A DNA stretch of 64,000 nucleotides. Source: Streptomyces sp. MUM 178J (GTDB lineage: Bacteria; Actinomycetota; Actinomycetes; Streptomycetales; Streptomycetaceae). The stretch covers positions 1-64,000 of the forward strand of contig NZ_JADWYQ010000026.1 of NCBI RefSeq assembly GCF_022414575.1, given 5' to 3'. A program made the position numbers and the translations under genes. The notes beneath the pieces are model-generated. The model was not told where the DNA came from and ran no database searches. It worked only from the letters and a program-made list of their open reading frames with translations. Every line of letters begins with the position of its first letter. The stretch's first letter is position 1. Shown here one piece after another: positions 32,614-40,462 of the stretch.

Positions 32614-32685
32614 CCCCCGGGACTCGGCGCGCCCCCGGGACTCGGCGCGCCCCCGGGACTCGGCGCGCCCCCGGGACTCCGCACG
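32614..32685. repeat. Four tandem copies of an 18-bp unit
   Basis: The unit CCCCCGGGACTCGGCGCG repeats at 32614, 32632, 32650 and 32668; the last copy has two changes. It lies directly after the GH114 stop codon. Confidence 0.93.
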
Positions 32686-32723
32686 CCGCCGCTCCGGGGC
32701 GCGTCGCCCCGGCCCGCGTTGCC

Positions 32724-32739
32724 TTGACGCCGGCGTCAA
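32724..32739. promoter_or_regulatory. MerR operator/promoter dyad
   Basis: TTGACGCCGGCGTCAA is a perfect 16-bp palindrome that doubles as a -35 box (TTGACG), 17 bp before the merR-type start. Dyads overlapping the promoter are how MerR proteins bind and twist DNA, so autoregulation of the MerR-thioredoxin operon is likely. Confidence 0.7.
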
Positions 32740-32756
32740 TGTCTAACGTCGGCGGC

Positions 32757-33191
32757 ATGCGCATCGGCGAGCTGGCGAAGCGGGCGGGCACGACCACACG
32801 GGCCCTGCGGTACTACGAGGCACGCGGGCTGCTGCCCGCACAGCGGGACGGCAACGGGCACCGGACCTACGACGAGAGTGACCTGCGGCTGCTCCGGCAG
32901 ATCAGAACCCTCCAGGACTTCGGGTTCGGGCTGGAGGAGACGCGCCCCTTCGTCGAGTGTCTGCGGGCGGGTCATCCCGCCGGAGACTCGTGTCCGGCGT
33001 CGCTCGCCGTGTACCGGGCCAAGCTCGATGAGCTGGACGGACTGATCGGCCAGCTGCGGTCGGTGCGCGAACAGGTGGCCGCCCAGTTGGCGCGGGCCGA
33101 GGAAGCGCGGGCCGCGCTGGCGGCCGGGGCGGAAGTTCCGGGAGGGCCGGAGCCCGTATGCGAGATGACTCATGGAGGGGTTTTCGAATGA
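32757..33191 (+). CDS. MerR-family transcriptional regulator
   Basis: This 144-residue protein begins with the classical MerR winged HTH (MRIGELAKRAGTTTRALRYY, then EARGLLPAQRDGNGHRTYDE). A long dimerisation coiled coil follows (about 80-125). One Cys lies at LRAGHPAGDSCPAS and one near the C-terminus (EPVCEMTHGG). This arrangement could sense thiols or metals, but the spacing does not match SoxR, CueR or MerR proper. It overlaps the thioredoxin gene (ATGA), and a 16-bp dyad precedes it. A redox-sensing role coupled to thioredoxin expression is a reasonable inference. Confidence 0.88.
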   Translation: MRIGELAKRAGTTTRALRYYEARGLLPAQRDGNGHRTYDESDLRLLRQIRTLQDFGFGLEETRPFVECLRAGHPAGDSCPASLAVYRAKLDELDGLIGQLRSVREQVAAQLARAEEARAALAAGAEVPGGPEPVCEMTHGGVFE

Positions 33192-33520
33192 TTCGAGCCG
33201 AGGGCGTCGCCGTCGTCACGGACGCGGACTTCGACGCGGAGGTACGGGGGGCCGACCTGCCCGTGCTTGTGGAGTTCACAGCCGACTGGTGCGGGCCGTG
33301 TCGTCAGCTCGCACCCGTGCTGAGTGCCGTGGCGCGGGAGGAGGCCGGACGGCTCAAGGTCGTACAGCTCGACACGGATGCGAATCCGGAGACGATGACG
33401 CGCTATGGCGTGCTGTCGGCGCCGACGCTGATGGTGTTCCGCGACGGCGAACCCGTGTGGTCGAGGGTCGGCGCACGGCCCAGGAGGCGGCTGATGGAGG
33501 AACTCGCCGAGGTGATCTGA
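33188..33520 (+). CDS. trxA: Thioredoxin
   Basis: This 110-residue thioredoxin has a standard active site WCGPC (about residues 34-38, ADWCGPCRQLAP), the buried Asp in EFTADW, and the cis-Pro loop VLSAPTLMVF. It reduces protein disulfides with electrons from thioredoxin reductase. The ATG at 33188 overlaps the MerR gene, with GGAGGGG upstream; a longer version from 33158 would start inside the MerR frame without support. A 13-bp terminator follows, so MerR and thioredoxin form a two-gene operon. Confidence 0.92.
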   Translation: MIRAEGVAVVTDADFDAEVRGADLPVLVEFTADWCGPCRQLAPVLSAVAREEAGRLKVVQLDTDANPETMTRYGVLSAPTLMVFRDGEPVWSRVGARPRRRLMEELAEVI

Positions 33521-33544
33521 TCGCGTCCTGAAGTGCCGTACACG

Positions 33545-33582
33545 GAAAGACCCCGGCTCCGCATTGGCGGCCGGGGTCTTTC
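33545..33582 (+). terminator. Rho-independent-like terminator
   Basis: The 13-bp stem GAAAGACCCCGGC (33545-33557) pairs with 33570-33582 around a 12-nt loop, 25 bp after the thioredoxin stop. The stem ends in CTTTC. Confidence 0.88.
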
Positions 33583-33586
33583 TCTG

Positions 33587-33653
33587 GGTATATTGAGTGG
33601 TTCCGTTTTGTGCGCGAAAAGCAATACGGTTAACCAACTTCCCACAATATACC
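33587..33653. promoter_or_regulatory. AT-rich inverted repeat before the HelD/HelR gene
   Basis: GGTATATTG (33587-33595) and its complement CAATATACC (33645-33653) bracket 49 bp. Together they cover the whole promoter region of the helicase gene and stand out as AT-rich. I see no sequence resembling the GC-rich rifamycin-associated element known for some of these genes. Confidence 0.5.
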
Positions 33654-33668
33654 GCGTCAGGAGCTGAA

Positions 33669-35924
33669 TTGTCAAACGACGAATTGCATCAGGAACAGCA
33701 ATTCATCTCCCTGCTCCATGAGCGTCTCGACACGCTGCGCGAGCAGGCCGAATCCGCCCTCCGACAGGCCGTTGCGCAGGTCGGGACGGGGCGGCAGGCA
33801 CGCGTCGAGCGGGATGTCGTCGCCGCGGAGCACTCCGCGAGATTCGCCTCGCTGAACGTCGCGGACACCGGTCTCTGCTTCGGACGCATCGATCACCGTG
33901 ACGGACGCACCCACCACATCGGGCGCATCGGCATCCGCGCCGACGACAGCGAACGGACACCCCTGCTGATCGACTGGCGCGCACCCGTGGCGCGGCCCTT
34001 CTATCTCGCCACCGGCTATGAGCCGATGGGACTGCGCCGCCGCCGGCACATCACCACCGAGGGGCGGACCGTCACCGGACTCCATGACGAGATCCTCGAC
34101 CTCGACGACGACACACGCAGCGGATACGAGTCCCGCGACGCCGACGAAGTGCTGCTCGCCGCGCTGAACTCCGCCCGCACCGGGCGCATGGCCGACATCG
34201 TGCAGACCATCCAGGCCGAACAGGACCGCATCATCCGCGCCCCGCACCACGGCGTGCTGGTCGTCGAGGGCGGGCCCGGCACCGGGAAGACCGCGGTGGC
34301 GCTGCACCGGGCCGCGTATCTGCTGTACGCGCACCGCGAGCAGCTCGCCAAGCGCGCCGTGCTGATCGTCGGGCCCAACCCGGCGTTCCTCGGCTACATC
34401 GGCGAAGTGCTGCCCTCGCTCGGCGAGACGGGCGTGCTGCTGGCGACGGTGGGCGAACTCTTCCCCGGCGTACGCGCAGAAGGCGGCGACACCCAGCCGG
34501 CCGCGGAGGTCAAGGGACGCGCGGAGATGGCCGAAGCCCTGGCCGCGGCCGTACGAGACCGTCAGCAGGTGCCCGAGCGCGGCGCACCGCTGGTCGTCCC
34601 CCACGACGACGGCGATCTCGTCCTCGACTGGGACATGGCGCTCGAGGCCCGGCACAAGGCCCGCGAGACAAGGCTGCCGCACAATCTCGCCCGCCCGTAC
34701 TTCGCCTTCCAGATCATCGACGCGCTGACCGAGCAACTCGCCGACCGCATCGGCGAGGACCCCTACGGCGGGCCCAACTTCCTCGGCCCCGACGACATCG
34801 CCCAGCTCGCGAAGGGCATCGCCGCCAGCAGCGAGGTACACGCCGCGATCGACGAACTGTGGCCCCTACTCAGCCCGCAGGAATTCCTCGCGGACTATCT
34901 CGCCGAACCGACGCATCTGCCCGACGCGGACGCGGAAACGATCAGGCGTGCCTCCGGTCCCTGGACGCCCGCCGATGTGCCGCTGCTCGACGAGGCCGCC
35001 GAACTCCTCGGCGCGGACGACTCCGCCGCCCGCGCCGCAGCGGAGGCCGAGCGACAGCGGCGGATCGCCTACGCCCAGGGCGTGCTTGACGTGTCCTACG
35101 CCTCCCGCACCTACGAGTTCGAGGACAAGGAGGAGCTCGACAAGGACGCCTCCGAGGTCCTCGCCGCGCACGACGTCATCGACGCCGAGCGGATGGCCGA
35201 CCGCCAGGAGGAGGCCGACACCCGCAGCGCCGCGGAGCGCGCAGCGGCCGACCGCACCTGGGCGTTCGGGCACATCATCGTGGACGAGGCGCAGGAACTG
35301 TCCGCGATGGCCTGGCGGCTGCTGATGCGGCGTGCCCCGACCCGCTCCATGACCCTCGTCGGCGACCCGGCGCAGACCGGCGACGCGGCCGGGAGCAGCT
35401 CGTGGCAGCACATCCTCGGCCCATACGTAGCGGACCGCTGGGAGCTGGCCACGCTCGGCGTCAACTACCGGACCCCCACCGAGATCATGGACCTCGCGGC
35501 GGAGCTGAGGCGCGCCGCGGACCCCGGATTCGAGCCGCCGCGCTCGGTGCGGTCGACGGGCGTACGGCCCTGGGAGACGGCGGTCTCCCCGGACAAGCTG
35601 CCCCACGCCGTCGCCGAACGCGTCGCCGACGCCCCGCGCGAAGGCCGCCTCGCCGTGATCGCCCCGCCGGCCCTGCACCCGGGCCTGCGCGAGGCCCTGT
35701 CCGCCGCACTGCCCGACGTCCCCTTCGAGGGCCCCGTCGACCTCACGCGCCCGGTCGTCCTGATCGACCCCCGCCAGGCGAAGGGCCTGGAGTTTGACAC
35801 GGTGGTGGTCGTCGACCCGGACGACATCCGCACGGCCGTCCCGCACGGCGAGAACGACCTTTATGTGGCGCTGACCAGGGCCACACAGCGGCTGGGGCTG
35901 GTCCGGGTGGACGCGAAGGGGTAG
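33669..35924 (+). CDS. helD: HelD/HelR-like RNA-polymerase-recycling helicase
   Basis: About 751 residues from a TTG with an AGGAG site. The N-terminal coiled coil (about 5-60) is the arm that reaches into the RNA-polymerase secondary channel. The UvrD-like 1A domain follows, with Walker A GPGTGKTA (202-209) and Walker B HIIVDEAQELSAM, and later helicase motifs include TLVGDPAQTGD, GVNYRTPTEI, DPRQAKGLEFDTVVVVDPDD and YVALTRATQRLGLV. HelD proteins strip stalled RNA polymerase from DNA; the Streptomyces HelR subgroup also displaces rifamycins. The length and actinobacterial context fit HelR, but promoter evidence for rifamycin induction is lacking. A small HEAT-like gene follows 4 bp later. 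Confidence 0.9.
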   Translation: MSNDELHQEQQFISLLHERLDTLREQAESALRQAVAQVGTGRQARVERDVVAAEHSARFASLNVADTGLCFGRIDHRDGRTHHIGRIGIRADDSERTPLLIDWRAPVARPFYLATGYEPMGLRRRRHITTEGRTVTGLHDEILDLDDDTRSGYESRDADEVLLAALNSARTGRMADIVQTIQAEQDRIIRAPHHGVLVVEGGPGTGKTAVALHRAAYLLYAHREQLAKRAVLIVGPNPAFLGYIGEVLPSLGETGVLLATVGELFPGVRAEGGDTQPAAEVKGRAEMAEALAAAVRDRQQVPERGAPLVVPHDDGDLVLDWDMALEARHKARETRLPHNLARPYFAFQIIDALTEQLADRIGEDPYGGPNFLGPDDIAQLAKGIAASSEVHAAIDELWPLLSPQEFLADYLAEPTHLPDADAETIRRASGPWTPADVPLLDEAAELLGADDSAARAAAEAERQRRIAYAQGVLDVSYASRTYEFEDKEELDKDASEVLAAHDVIDAERMADRQEEADTRSAAERAAADRTWAFGHIIVDEAQELSAMAWRLLMRRAPTRSMTLVGDPAQTGDAAGSSSWQHILGPYVADRWELATLGVNYRTPTEIMDLAAELRRAADPGFEPPRSVRSTGVRPWETAVSPDKLPHAVAERVADAPREGRLAVIAPPALHPGLREALSAALPDVPFEGPVDLTRPVVLIDPRQAKGLEFDTVVVVDPDDIRTAVPHGENDLYVALTRATQRLGLVRVDAKG

Positions 35925-35928
35925 GCGC

Positions 35929-36117
35929 ATGCGCCGCCGGGGCCCGCTCGCCGAACTGGCCCGTCTAGCGTCCCACCCCGACCCCCGGGTTCGGGAGGAG
36001 CTGGTGTGGGCCGTCGCCCGCTGGTCCACCCCCGGAGTCGCGGAACTGCTGGACGCCCTCGCCGACGACCCGCACCCGGATGTCCGGGAGGCGGTGGCGG
36101 AGGTCCGCCCGCCGTAG
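35929..36117 (+). CDS. Small HEAT-repeat protein
   Basis: This 62-residue protein contains two HEAT-like helical pairs (RLASHPDPRVREELVWAVAR and DALADDPHPDVREAVAEVRP). Both carry the Asp-Pro-x-x-x-Val-Arg pattern of PBS-lyase-type HEAT repeats. It starts 4 bp after the helicase stop with AAGGGG upstream, so the two are co-expressed. It may be a small adaptor for the helicase; that is inference. Coding bias is good. Confidence 0.65.
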   Translation: MRRRGPLAELARLASHPDPRVREELVWAVARWSTPGVAELLDALADDPHPDVREAVAEVRPP

Positions 36118-36231
36118 CCCATGGCCGCGGGTGGAACGGAACGGGGTCTGAGTACGCCTGCTCAGTCCCCGTCCCCCGTCCGGTGTTTAGGATGACGTCC
36201 AGTATCTGATCAAGACTTCGGGGGAACGCCG

Positions 36232-36282
36232 GTGGCACTCGGCACCAAGTGGGACGAGCCCGAGGAAGCCGAGCTTGGCTGA
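36232..36282 (+). CDS. 16-residue reading frame with a strong ribosome site
   Basis: GGGGGAA lies 5 bp before a GTG that opens MALGTKWDEPEEAELG and then TGA. A promoter-like TTTAGGAT lies about 45 bp upstream. It looks like the start of a normal gene cut off after 16 codons, or a leader peptide. The gene downstream is on the other strand, so there is no obvious target. Confidence is low. Confidence 0.25.
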   Translation: MALGTKWDEPEEAELG

Positions 36283-36339
36283 GCGCTGCGCCGTCCGGGA
36301 ACCGAGCTGCGGGCGGCAGGAACACCACCCAGACCTGTG

Positions 36340-37530
36340 TCAGCGCCGCAGCACCCACCGCTGCACCGACTCCAGCGGCCCCGCCGAGAAGCGGCGCAGC
36401 CACAGGGACGAGCCCAGCAGCAGGACCGCGGACACCGCCGCCCACAGGCCCATCACCCACCACGGGTGCCACATGCCACCCAGCCGAGTGGCAAGACCCA
36501 GCCCGATGCCATACGCGACGAGGGCGCACAGCACGTTCTGAAGGACATACCCGGTCAAGGACATCCGCCCCAGCGAGGTGAGCGCGCCCATCAGCGGGCC
36601 GGGCCGCCGGACCCGATCGACCAAGGCGCCGATCAGCCCCGCGTATCCGATCGCGACCAGCGGAGCGGCCACGTACCGGCCCATCAGGAACCAGTCCGCG
36701 CCGCCGAGGGCGCACGCCATGTTGAGCGGTACACCCAGGCCAAGACCCCATGCCAGCATGCGCGCCCGGATGCGCCGCCCGGTCTCGCCCGCGTTGAACG
36801 CGCCCGACCTCAGCAGCCGAACGCCCAGCAGGAACAGAAACACCATCAGACCGAACGACAGCACCGGCTCGATACGCAGGGCGACGGCGTTCTCCAGGCG
36901 GAACCCGATCTGGTCTCCCCAACTGCCGTGCGCGTACAGATCTGCGACCCGCGGCGGTATCCGGCCGTCCCCGTCTGTCGCGTCGTCCAGGGCAAGTGCC
37001 ACCGTGAGCAGGCCCATCACGGTCAGATGAAGCCCGATCGCCCACCCCATGACCCGGCGCCTGGTCCGCTCCGGGCGCGTCAGCAGCCAGGCTACGTAGA
37101 GCGCGGTCACCGCGTACCCCATGAGCACGTCGAATGCGAAGACCAGTACGAAGTGGACCGTGCCCTCGGCGAACAGGAACAGCGCCCGCCACCGGTACCG
37201 CCCCGGCCACGGCTGCCCGCGCCGCTCGGCCGCCCCGTACTGGATGGCGATCCCGGCGCCGAAGAGGATCGTCAGCAGCGAGAGGAACTTGCCGTCCGCG
37301 GCCAGCCGCAACACACTCTCGGCGACCTCGCCGAACGACCCGGAGGAGAAGCCTCCCCACACGCCGGCCTCCAGGACGCCCCCTTCGGCACCGGGACCGG
37401 TGAAGACCCACACGTTCGTCATCAGCGTGCCCAGGATCGCCACCCCCCGCAGCACGTCCAGCAGCGGCACTCGCTTCCCACCGACGGTGGTCACAGGCAC
37501 GCCCGCACTCGTTGTCGTCATGCGCTTCAT
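36340..37530 (-). CDS. DUF418 family membrane protein
   Basis: This 396-residue polytopic protein has about ten membrane helices. It starts with the DUF418 signature LLDVLRGVAILGTLMTNVW (about 23-41). The C-terminal DUF418 block includes LTSLGRMSLTGYVLQNVLCA and GPLESVQRWVLRR. Relatives include B. subtilis YeiB/YxaH-type proteins and acyltransferase-3-like folds; the substrate is unknown. Either of two ATGs (37530 or 37521) may be used; neither has a good ribosome site. The 261 bp upstream hold no supported gene. Confidence 0.88.
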   Translation of the reverse strand: MKRMTTTSAGVPVTTVGGKRVPLLDVLRGVAILGTLMTNVWVFTGPGAEGGVLEAGVWGGFSSGSFGEVAESVLRLAADGKFLSLLTILFGAGIAIQYGAAERRGQPWPGRYRWRALFLFAEGTVHFVLVFAFDVLMGYAVTALYVAWLLTRPERTRRRVMGWAIGLHLTVMGLLTVALALDDATDGDGRIPPRVADLYAHGSWGDQIGFRLENAVALRIEPVLSFGLMVFLFLLGVRLLRSGAFNAGETGRRIRARMLAWGLGLGVPLNMACALGGADWFLMGRYVAAPLVAIGYAGLIGALVDRVRRPGPLMGALTSLGRMSLTGYVLQNVLCALVAYGIGLGLATRLGGMWHPWWVMGLWAAVSAVLLLGSSLWLRRFSAGPLESVQRWVLRR

Positions 37531-37791
37531 CGTCTGCGTGGCCGTGCCGCAGATCGTCCTGACGGGGGACGAACCTCCGCTGCATCGAAGGATGTAGTCG
37601 GGGCGAGAACAGGGCTGAGCTTGAAGCTCTTCCGGGCGGGAGAGGTGTGGATCGATCGAGCTTTAGGGGAGTGTCGCTCGGTCGGATGCTCACCCGGTAA
37701 ACGGCGCACAGAACAGGGCTTCCTGAACCGCTCGGGGACATCACCTCCGTCCGTCGGGCGGGTACTGGCTGGCGAAGTCGACGATGGCAAA

Positions 37792-38154
37792 TCACGGATA
37801 CCCTGCCTGATCGAGGCGGGCCAGATGCTGGGTGAGCTCCACCACGGTGCGGGCGAGACGCTGTGCGTAGGCCACGGCCTGGGTGAGGCTTCCGTCCGGG
37901 GGATCCGCTGCCAGCTGCCGTTGGGCCCGTCCGGTGCCCGCCATCGCCTGTGCCAGCGTGTCGTCGTTGCGCGGCCAGGAAGAGAACCGGTCGGTCACCG
38001 CAGGGATGAGCTGCATGATGTGCCCGCGCAGCCGCAGCGTCAGCTCGTGGAGCCCGTCATGCGACGGACCGTCTGCGGTGGAGTCCAGCAGCTGTTCGGC
38101 GTCCGCCAGCATCCGCCCGGTGTTGAGCCGTGCCGGGCTCGCTGCGGAGCTCAC
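37792..38154 (-). CDS. DUF6415 family protein
   Basis: About 120 residues from a GTG at 38154 that overlaps the previous stop (GTGA). The protein is helical. Its core, LRGHIMQLIPAVTDRFSSWP followed by an Ala/Gln-rich helix and VAYAQRLARTVVELTQHLARL, matches the DUF6415 pattern, which is often labelled natural-product-biosynthesis protein without evidence. It is the last gene of a three-gene overlapping operon with two other small proteins, downstream of a regulator. Function is unknown. Confidence 0.78.
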   Translation of the reverse strand: MSSAASPARLNTGRMLADAEQLLDSTADGPSHDGLHELTLRLRGHIMQLIPAVTDRFSSWPRNDDTLAQAMAGTGRAQRQLAADPPDGSLTQAVAYAQRLARTVVELTQHLARLDQAGYP

Positions 38155-38351
38155 GCGTCGCTCCCGGGGTTGTGGGGATGGTTGCGGATCTCGATGCTGA
38201 GGTCGAGGGCCTTCGACTGGTCGCCGGCGGCGAGGGCTTCGGCGCGCTGCTTGACCAGGGCAGCGCATACACCGCACCCCGGCGCGGGCTCGGCAGCGGG
38301 GAGCGGCCTGGGGTCCGGCAGGTGGACGGGCACAGGCACGGGTGTGGTCAT
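38151..38351 (-). CDS. Small CxxC protein, 66 residues
   Basis: Translated from an ATG that overlaps the stop of the upstream gene, and itself overlapping the DUF6415 start. The first half is Pro-rich. A single CGVCAALVKQRAEALAAGDQ unit follows, then a helix ending NHPHNPGSDA. This is the positional counterpart of the longer CxxC protein at 14147. The tight coupling supports a real gene; no function is known. Confidence 0.7.
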   Translation of the reverse strand: MTTPVPVPVHLPDPRPLPAAEPAPGCGVCAALVKQRAEALAAGDQSKALDLSIEIRNHPHNPGSDA

Positions 38352-38659
38352 GCGATCACCCCACTGGGGTCGGGCAGCGCCGCTACGCGTTCGTGCGGGG
38401 GCAGCACGTACGGGCGCACCAGCGCGCCGGAGTCCAGGTACACGTCGTGAGCCAGGACATGTGACACGGCGCGCGGGCGCGAGACGTTGCGCAGCCGCGT
38501 GTAGACCCGCGTACCGCCCGGCCTGCGTTGCGGTGGCTGGGGCAGGCGGTCCGGCTGATGGGGGTACTGGCCGTGGACGGGCCGGGCGTGCCGTCCGGGC
38601 GCGGCGGGCCTGAGCAGAACAGCTCTCAGCCACGCGAGCGCGTGTGATAGGCAGTGCAT
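38348..38659 (-). CDS. Small LVRPYV-motif protein (paralogue of 14482-14775)
   Basis: A 103-residue protein with an AAGGAG site 5 bp before its ATG. Its N-terminus is a short helix (HCLSHALAWLRAVLLRP), the middle is Pro/Gln/Arg-rich and basic, and the end carries SGALVRPYVLPPHERVAAL. The shared ALVRPYV core, N-terminal helix and leader (CAAGGAG, GTCGAC) identify it as a homologue of the gene at 14482. It opens a three-gene operon of small proteins and follows the genes at 38698 and 39218 on the same strand. Confidence 0.68.
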   Translation of the reverse strand: MHCLSHALAWLRAVLLRPAAPGRHARPVHGQYPHQPDRLPQPPQRRPGGTRVYTRLRNVSRPRAVSHVLAHDVYLDSGALVRPYVLPPHERVAALPDPSGVIA

Positions 38660-38697
38660 GTCGACTCCTTGCTAGTCGGCCATGCCCCGGGACCGTG

Positions 38698-39081
38698 TCA
38701 GGCGGTCGCCGGGGTCTCGTGGTGACCCGCAGGGCTGAGGCGTGCCACGAACGCGCCTTGCTGCTTGATCCAGGCGTCGATGGCGGCCTCGCTGGCAGCG
38801 AGGTCGGTGACGATGCCCTCGGCTCGGTGCGTCTCGAAAAGCGCAGCGATGCTCGGCCACAGGGGCTGGTCGGCCAGGACGGCGCCCAGAGCGACTTCGG
38901 CGTCGAAGTGGCTGACGACGGTCCAGTCCCGAGCCTCCGCGTAGGCGCGCAGACTGCCCACGGATCGGCCGTAGAGGACTACTCGGATTCGTGACACCCC
39001 GGTGGGAGCATCTGGGTGGATGCCGTGAGCGGCGTCTGCGAGCTCAGCTCGTCTGATGCGCTGCTGATGGGTGCGGGTCAT
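38698..39081 (-). CDS. Hypothetical protein resembling a serine-recombinase N-terminal domain
   Basis: This 127-residue protein has a core that looks like the resolvase fold: RIRVVLYGRSVGSLRAYAEA, then RDWTVVSHFD, and an Ala/Leu-rich helix leading to RAEGIVTDLAASEAAID. A true resolvase would continue into a DNA-binding region and carry a clear catalytic Ser with three Arg; only part of this is seen. It may be a domesticated, catalytically inactive domain. It sits between the XRE regulator and the small-protein operon. The ATG at 39081 begins in a region rich in CGTACG-type repeats. Confidence 0.6.
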   Translation of the reverse strand: MTRTHQQRIRRAELADAAHGIHPDAPTGVSRIRVVLYGRSVGSLRAYAEARDWTVVSHFDAEVALGAVLADQPLWPSIAALFETHRAEGIVTDLAASEAAIDAWIKQQGAFVARLSPAGHHETPATA

Positions 39082-39120
39082 ACGAGTACGATCCCGCCGA
39101 CTCGGCTGAGCATGAAGAAA

Positions 39121-39169
39121 CGCCCCGTACGACTCTGACGATTGATCAGTTCGTCAGTCGTACGGGGCG
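39121..39169. terminator. Strong hairpin between the XRE and resolvase-like genes
   Basis: The 12-bp outer stem CGCCCCGTACGA (39121-39132 with 39158-39169) and the 6-bp inner stem CTGACG (39135-39140 with 39152-39157) are separated by a 2-nt bulge around an 11-nt loop. It lies 49 bp after the XRE stop (minus strand) and just upstream of the next start, so it may act as terminator or attenuator. Confidence 0.78.
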
Positions 39170-39217
39170 TACGGCTGTTGCACAGTCAATTTGTCTTGCT
39201 CGTATGGGATGTACGAC

Positions 39218-40462
39218 TCACAGGGCCGTGCTGGTCGTGGCGGGCCGGAATCCCTCCGCACCGGGGGCGGCCACACCGATCAGCTTCGAAACCCGCCGCA
39301 AACGGGATGTGGACGCCTTGCCGACCCTCTGCACGATGATCGACGGCAGCGCCTGGTGGCGCGCCCACTCCGGCGCGTCGAGCAGCGCCGTTTCAAGGGT
39401 GTCCAGCGAGGTGTCCCACATCTTCGCGTCAGCTTGGGCCATGGCCTTGTCCATGGCGTACCGGTGGCGGGCTGCGCCGGACAGTGCGGCCTCGTGGTCC
39501 GGATTGATGTCCTTCATCAGCGCGAGGGCTTTGCCCGACTGGCCGAGCGCAACGTTGATGCCGACGGCCTGCGTCGTCGCGGTCACCGGCCCGAAAACCG
39601 TGCCGTGTTCCCGAGCCTCCTTGCCCATGCGAGCGCCCGTTGCGTGGGACTGGGACAGATAGTCCTTCACCCTCTCCTTGTCCTTCATCCTGGACGCGAC
39701 CACTGCGGCGAAGTTGATGTGCGATCCGTAGGCGACCAGGTCACCGGTGGTGGCCTTGGAGAAGCGTGGTTCGATGTCCGTAGCCGCCTTCTCTGCGAGC
39801 CGGAGAGCTTCCGGCAGGCGGGCGTCCCTGAGATATACCCAGGACCTGCCGGACATGACGAGAGCGGTGCGCAGGCTGTCGGCGGCCTTCACGGCAGCGT
39901 GCTGGGCGTGCCCGATCGCGGCGTACGCGAGGTCTCGGGACCCCATGAGGTTGGCCACGTAGCTGGCGAGCCGATAGCCGTCTGCCAGCAGCCCCCATGC
40001 CTCTGCCTGCTCGCCGGCCGGCTGTTCGTGCAGACGGGCGGCGGCCTCGGTGAGCAGCGGCGCTGCAAGTGAACCTGCCTCGACGTACTTCCCGTTCCAG
40101 TAGAGCTTCCACAGCCTCTTGTTGCTGGCGAGGAGTTTCTCGAGGCTTGGCGCGGTCACGGTATCGGGCAGGATGCCCGCGGCTACGTCGTGAACGGTCT
40201 GGGACAAGGCGCGCATGACCGTCCGGTCGTCGTGCTCCATCGCCCGGCGCGGTCCCTGCTGGCCAAGGATGACGGAGGTGTCCACCCGCAGGGCGTCGGC
40301 GATCAAGAGGAGAGTTTGAAGGGTGAGCCGCTTGTCCTGCTCGGCTTGCTGAATGGTGGGCAGAGACAGCCCGGTCATCTCGGCTAGGTCGGACTGCCGG
40401 ATGTCTTTGCCACGAAGGATCTTGATGCGTGCGCCTGTGGTGTAGTCACTCCAGCGGGGCAT
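39218..40462 (-). CDS. XRE-family regulator with TPR-like C-terminal domain
   Basis: About 414 residues. The N-terminal HTH is clear (IRQSDLAEMTGLSLPTIQQA, then EQDKRLTLQTLLLIADALRV). The remaining 330 residues are helical TPR-like repeats (ASYVANLMGSRDLAYAAIGH; LRDARLPEALRLAEKAATDI; ALGQSGKALALMKDINPDHE). Such regulators often bind a peptide or small protein in the TPR groove; the neighbouring small proteins are candidates. I chose the ATG at 40462, with GGAG 8 bp upstream, over 40474. A 16-bp-arm inverted repeat lies about 63-98 bp upstream and probably serves as operator. Confidence 0.87.
   Translation of the reverse strand: MPRWSDYTTGARIKILRGKDIRQSDLAEMTGLSLPTIQQAEQDKRLTLQTLLLIADALRVDTSVILGQQGPRRAMEHDDRTVMRALSQTVHDVAAGILPDTVTAPSLEKLLASNKRLWKLYWNGKYVEAGSLAAPLLTEAAARLHEQPAGEQAEAWGLLADGYRLASYVANLMGSRDLAYAAIGHAQHAAVKAADSLRTALVMSGRSWVYLRDARLPEALRLAEKAATDIEPRFSKATTGDLVAYGSHINFAAVVASRMKDKERVKDYLSQSHATGARMGKEAREHGTVFGPVTATTQAVGINVALGQSGKALALMKDINPDHEAALSGAARHRYAMDKAMAQADAKMWDTSLDTLETALLDAPEWARHQALPSIIVQRVGKASTSRLRRVSKLIGVAAPGAEGFRPATTSTAL

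Noticed and set aside
37527..37790. 87-codon minus-strand frame between the DUF418 and DUF6415 genes
   Set aside because: Ser/Pro/Arg-rich, no ribosome site and no recognisable fold; treated as noncoding.
38698..39081. Called initially as an active site-specific recombinase
   Set aside because: Too short, with no DNA-binding domain and incomplete catalytic pattern.
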